64,000 nt of DNA from Fontibacter flavus (GTDB lineage Bacteria > Bacteroidota > Bacteroidia > Cytophagales > Cyclobacteriaceae), in the NCBI RefSeq assembly GCF_042432905.1, contig NZ_JBHLWI010000041.1, positions 1 to 64,000 of the forward strand, written 5' to 3'. How positions within the stretch are numbered: the first letter of the stretch is position 1; every line of letters starts with the position of its first letter. Of the stretch, positions 60,782-64,000 are shown piece by piece. The notes below the pieces were generated by a model that made no database searches, was not told the DNA's origin, and saw only the letters and a program-made list of their open reading frames with translations. Position numbers and translations under genes: made by a program.

Positions 60782-62188
60782 GAATTTCTTTTTGAGGTCA
60801 TTGACCGAATTCCTGAAGGCGGTGTCAGTTTCCATGAGGTCATTGACTGTCTGCACGGCATGGATTACCGTACTATGATCTCTGCCGCCAAAATGGTATC
60901 CGATGGATTTCAAAGAATGGTTGGTAAATTCCTTTGAAAAATACATCGCTACCTGCCTTGCCGTTACGATTTCTTTCTTTCTGGTTTTGGCTTTCAGATC
61001 GTCAATTTTGATTTCAAAATAATCAGAGACTGTTTTCTGGATAAAATCAATACCTACCTCAGTTTCAATGTCCTTGACGATATTCTTCATGATGGTTTTC
61101 GCCAAAGCCAAGTCTATGTCAACTCTATTGAGAGAGGCATGGGCGATGAGGGAAATCATAACCCCTTCCAATTCGCGGACATTAGTGTCCACGGTATAAG
61201 CCAAATATTCGATGACGTCGTCCGGGATAAATATCCCTTCGGATTGCATTTTTCTTTTAATAATTGCCACCCTTGTTTCAAAGTCTGGCATTTGAAGATC
61301 TGCAGTCAGTCCCCATTTAAATCTTGAAAGTAATCTTTCTTCAAGGCCTTTCAGGTCTTTTGGGGGACAATCTGAGGTCATGATGATCTGCTTTTTATTT
61401 TGATGGAGATGGTTGAAAATGTGAAAGAACATCTCCTGAGTTCTATCTTTTCCCGCCAAAAACTGAATATCGTCTATGATCAAAACATCTACCTGCATGT
61501 AGAAATTTGTAAAGCTTTTCACGTTACCATCTTTGATGGAGTCCATGAATTGATTGACGAATTTCTCAGAGGAGACGTACAGTACAAATTTATCTTCAGG
61601 TCCGTTTTTAATTTCGTTGCCGATAGCTTGCACCAAGTGTGTTTTGCCAAGCCCAACCCCACCATATACCATCAAAGGATTGAAAGAGGTGATGCCTGGT
61701 TTGGTGGCTACAGCAAAGCCGGCCGATCGAGCAAGTCTGTTGCAGTCCCCTTCAATGTAGGTGTTGAAAGTGTAGTTGGGATTTAAATTGGATTGCAATA
61801 GCATGTCACTATTCAATGTTTGCATATCGAATGGACTTTTGCTTTCCGCTGCGGCTACTGCTTTTTTTGGATTAGTGGTGCCTGAATTCCCTTGCGGGTA
61901 ACTGACCACGTATGGTTGATTTTGGGAATTCCCTCTATCCACCACCACGGCATACTCTAATCTTCCATTTGGACCTAAGGTAGATTTGATGGCTAACTTT
62001 AAAACCTGAACATAGTTATCTTCCAGCCATTCATAGAAAAATTGACTAGGTACCTGGATTGTGAGGCTGCTTCCCTCTAGACGTACAGGGTTTATTGGTT
62101 TAAACCAAGTCGAAAAACTCTGCTCATTGACGTGCTGTTCGATTACACGCAAACATTCACTCCAAACTGCATTAGCCTCTGAACTCAT
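60764..62188 (-). CDS. dnaA: Chromosomal replication initiator protein DnaA
   Basis: The 474-residue protein has all four domains: domain I (about 1-80, SFSTWFKPI), a short linker, the AAA+ domain with Walker A GGVGLGKTHL, Walker B LIIDDIQFLAGK and sensor/arginine-finger region ERLLSRFKWGLT, and the DNA-binding domain IV with GRDHSTVIHAV. It binds DnaA boxes and opens oriC. I do not see a cluster of TTATCCACA-type boxes in the 120 bp upstream, so oriC is not placed here. The terminator overlaps the gene end. Confidence 0.97.
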   Translation of the reverse strand: MSSEANAVWSECLRVIEQHVNEQSFSTWFKPINPVRLEGSSLTIQVPSQFFYEWLEDNYVQVLKLAIKSTLGPNGRLEYAVVVDRGNSQNQPYVVSYPQGNSGTTNPKKAVAAAESKSPFDMQTLNSDMLLQSNLNPNYTFNTYIEGDCNRLARSAGFAVATKPGITSFNPLMVYGGVGLGKTHLVQAIGNEIKNGPEDKFVLYVSSEKFVNQFMDSIKDGNVKSFTNFYMQVDVLIIDDIQFLAGKDRTQEMFFHIFNHLHQNKKQIIMTSDCPPKDLKGLEERLLSRFKWGLTADLQMPDFETRVAIIKRKMQSEGIFIPDDVIEYLAYTVDTNVRELEGVMISLIAHASLNRVDIDLALAKTIMKNIVKDIETEVGIDFIQKTVSDYFEIKIDDLKAKTRKKEIVTARQVAMYFSKEFTNHSLKSIGYHFGGRDHSTVIHAVQTVNDLMETDTAFRNSVNDLKKKFKMRSY

Positions 62189-62307
62189 TTGGTACTTTTA
62201 GTAAATCGCTTAAATATTAGTGTTTTAGATCTTAACCCTGCATTTTCTGGGGGCATCAAATTTGGGGAAAATATATTTAAATAAAAAATCAAAATAGGCT
62301 TGACTTT

Positions 62308-63219
62308 CTAATAAATAAGTAAACTTTTGGTACTCGCATAATTTATTTTGTGCTCTTTACTAAACACAAAATCTATTTTTCCTAGACGGGTTGCGGCAGT
62401 ACCTACCTGATGTATTAAAGTTTTGTGGCCTTCTTGATTTTCCACTGTTGTTGGTGCTTCTAGAAATGTGTGTGTATGTCCACCTATAATAAGGTCAATT
62501 CCACTGACTTGGCTGGCAAGTTTCAGGTCGTCCATTTTATTGCTTTTGTATGAATAGCCCAAATGTGAAAGACAAATAATCAAATCACACTTTTTGTTTT
62601 TTAAATCTTGAACCATTTCATGAGCTATTCCAACAGGGTCCAAATATTTTGTTTCTTGGAAGTTTTTCCTGCCTACTAATCCCTGCAATTCAATGCCTAT
62701 TCCAAAAACACCTATACGAATTCCTGATTTTTTGAAGATTTTGTAGGGTAAGGTGTGGTTTTTGAGAATGGTTCGGGAAAAATCATAATTGGAGCATATG
62801 TGAGGGAAATCTGCATGCGGCAATTGGTTCAAAATTCCTTCCAACCCGTTGTCAAACTCATGGTTGCCCAAAGTAGAAGCATCGTACCCCATTTTACTCA
62901 TCAATTTGAACTCCAGTTCACCTCCATAAAAATTAAAATATGGGGTGCCTTGGAAAACATCCCCGGCATCCAAAAGCAGGATATTGTCTTGTTCTGTCCT
63001 TATTTGACCGACCAATGTGGCGAGTTTGGTCATTCCGCCTTGATCGGCAAACCTTCCTCCATCATTTGGGAATGGTTCTATTCTGGAGTGCATGTCATTG
63101 GTGTGGAGAACGGTGAGTGTTTTTCCCTTTGAAAAGAGATCCTCTGCCATGATGGGATTCCCAATGGAAAGTGCAGCGCCAGTCAAAAGACTGTGTTTGA
63201 TGAAATCTCTTCTTTTCAT
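62308..63219 (-). CDS. Metallophosphatase half of a split 5'-nucleotidase
   Basis: The 303-residue protein has a Tat-like signal (KRRDFIKHSLLTGAALS) and a calcineurin-type phosphoesterase fold with the motifs HTNDMHSR, DAGDVFQGT, GNHEFDNG, CLSHLGY and GGHTHTF, which hold two metal ions. UshA-type 5'-nucleotidases join this domain to a C-terminal substrate domain. Here that domain is a separate gene whose stop codon lies 1 bp upstream. Start ATG 63219 gives the Tat signal directly after the Met; a frame from 63246 would add nine residues and overlap the other gene. Activity is presumed to need both proteins. Confidence 0.9.
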   Translation of the reverse strand: MKRRDFIKHSLLTGAALSIGNPIMAEDLFSKGKTLTVLHTNDMHSRIEPFPNDGGRFADQGGMTKLATLVGQIRTEQDNILLLDAGDVFQGTPYFNFYGGELEFKLMSKMGYDASTLGNHEFDNGLEGILNQLPHADFPHICSNYDFSRTILKNHTLPYKIFKKSGIRIGVFGIGIELQGLVGRKNFQETKYLDPVGIAHEMVQDLKNKKCDLIICLSHLGYSYKSNKMDDLKLASQVSGIDLIIGGHTHTFLEAPTTVENQEGHKTLIHQVGTAATRLGKIDFVFSKEHKINYASTKSLLIY

Positions 63220-63220
63220 G

Positions 63221-63973
63221 TTATTTGAAATTTTGTCTTCCCTCAATTTGTGCTGAAATGATTTCTCCTCTTGAAGTCCTGAGCTTAATTCTATCTATCA
63301 ACAATTCTCTCAAAAGAATTGTAGACTGTTCTTTTCTAGGTAAATCAGTAAGCATATCCATACCATCCCCTCCATTTGCCAAATAATCATTTACAGCAAG
63401 TAAGTAGGTTTTGCCTTCTTCTACTTGCTTTCCATTGACCAAGAGTTTGGTCAGTTCTTCACTTTGGGATTCTATGTACAGGCCATTAATGCCCAGAATT
63501 TTTGTCTGGGCAGCAAATTCAGCTAGATTTACTACTTGTTCTGCGTTAAGCTCTAGCACATAGAGGTAGTTGTCAAATGGGGAAATTTCAAAAATATTTC
63601 CTAGTGTAATATTGCCTTTTGGGAGGGTATTCCTGATGCCTCCATTATTGATAATGGAAATGTCTATGTTGTAACCAAAATACTCTTCTGCATATTCCTT
63701 TTGCAGGTCAGCCACCAAGTTTCCTATTGGTGTTTCACCTGTCCCTGTTTTTAGAATGGTCTCCTTTGTTTGACCGATAACCGAATTCATTTCGGCCTCA
63801 AGTTTAATCTTATAAGGCGCAACAAAATTTCTAAGGTTTGGGTCTTCCTTTATCTCTGATCCTAAAACAAAAAATTCTGTATTTGCAGAACTGTAAATTT
63901 TGGGGCTGCATTGGGAAAGCAAAAACAATCCCGTGAGGAGGACTAAGCTGTATGCAAATTTATTTTTGGTCAT
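63221..63973 (-). CDS. 5'-nucleotidase C-terminal domain lipoprotein (split partner)
   Basis: The 250-residue lipoprotein (LLSQCSPK, Cys22) has the 5'-nucleotidase C-terminal domain: GTGETPIGNLVADLQ, ISIINNGGIRNTLPKGNITL, FPFDNY-type EISPFDNYLYVLEL and YLANGGDGMDML. These residues form the nucleotide pocket in UshA, and the Asn-Gly-Gly and Phe-Asp patterns are present. It is encoded just ahead of the metallophosphatase gene. The two together would degrade extracellular or periplasmic nucleotides. The start at 63973 is 27 bp from the window end, so its promoter is outside or at the edge. Confidence 0.9.
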   Translation of the reverse strand: MTKNKFAYSLVLLTGLFLLSQCSPKIYSSANTEFFVLGSEIKEDPNLRNFVAPYKIKLEAEMNSVIGQTKETILKTGTGETPIGNLVADLQKEYAEEYFGYNIDISIINNGGIRNTLPKGNITLGNIFEISPFDNYLYVLELNAEQVVNLAEFAAQTKILGINGLYIESQSEELTKLLVNGKQVEEGKTYLLAVNDYLANGGDGMDMLTDLPRKEQSTILLRELLIDRIKLRTSRGEIISAQIEGRQNFK

Positions 63974-64000
63974 GTTTCAAATTGCTTCAAATAATGGGTT

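Noticed and set aside
62189..62307. Possible oriC upstream of dnaA
   Set aside because: No TTATCCACA-type boxes or AT-rich unwinding repeat could be seen in this spacer, so the gene alone does not place an origin.

Overview
The window reads as a chromosomal segment of a Bacteroidota bacterium, most likely of the Cyclobacteriaceae (an Algoriphagus, Belliella or Cecembia relative). The evidence is the alternative complex III plus cytochrome oxidase operon, six-bladed beta-propeller lipoproteins, a propeller-type sensor kinase, promoters of the form TTTG-N19-TAnnTTTG, little sign of Shine-Dalgarno sequences, and the dispersed hairpin repeats beginning GTCATTCTGAG. Species cannot be fixed from sequence alone. 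It is mostly a core-type chromosome with small accessory patches.

Layout. 0-9 kb: an RlpA-family protein, then a membrane-fusion protein and two RND permeases. The two permeases are separated by a 0.74 kb patch made of a solo GIY-YIG nuclease gene bracketed by REP-like hairpins. 9-15.8 kb: an outer-membrane protein, an AT-rich pair (a tiny Cys-containing secreted peptide and a beta-propeller lipoprotein), rpsA with a structured leader, another propeller-like lipoprotein and a small beta-barrel. 15.8-19 kb: a two-subunit molybdenum hydroxylase (minus strand) and tRNA-Cys. 19.3-35.8 kb: a long respiratory operon, actABCDEF, cytochrome oxidase subunits II and I, haem A and haem O synthases, two subunit III-like genes and subunit IV. 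SCO, a DUF420 protein and a small membrane protein follow it.

35.9-49 kb: an NtrY-like kinase, a large outer-membrane protein, a DUF1080 protein, an M20 peptidase, an ABC-F ATPase set between repeat-rich spacers, a decayed gene fragment and sucD. 49-57.5 kb: a propeller histidine kinase followed by a receiver-kinase, then an ABC exporter-type ATPase and permease with histidine-rich loops and a small cysteine-containing periplasmic protein, an aminotransferase and a coiled-coil lipoprotein. 57.5-64 kb: cytochrome c, SCO and HemJ-like genes, meaB, dnaA and a 5'-nucleotidase split into two genes.

How it works together. ActA-F oxidise menaquinol and pass electrons to the adjacent haem-copper oxidase. 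CtaA and CtaB make its haem, and SCO probably delivers copper to the CuA site. The second SCO, cytochrome c and HemJ-like cluster at 57.5-59.2 kb points to the same haem and copper assembly theme. The strongest candidate for an undescribed system is the GIY-YIG gene nested in REP-like hairpins between two RND genes (5033-5706). It resembles the REP/RAYT arrangement but with a different nuclease family.
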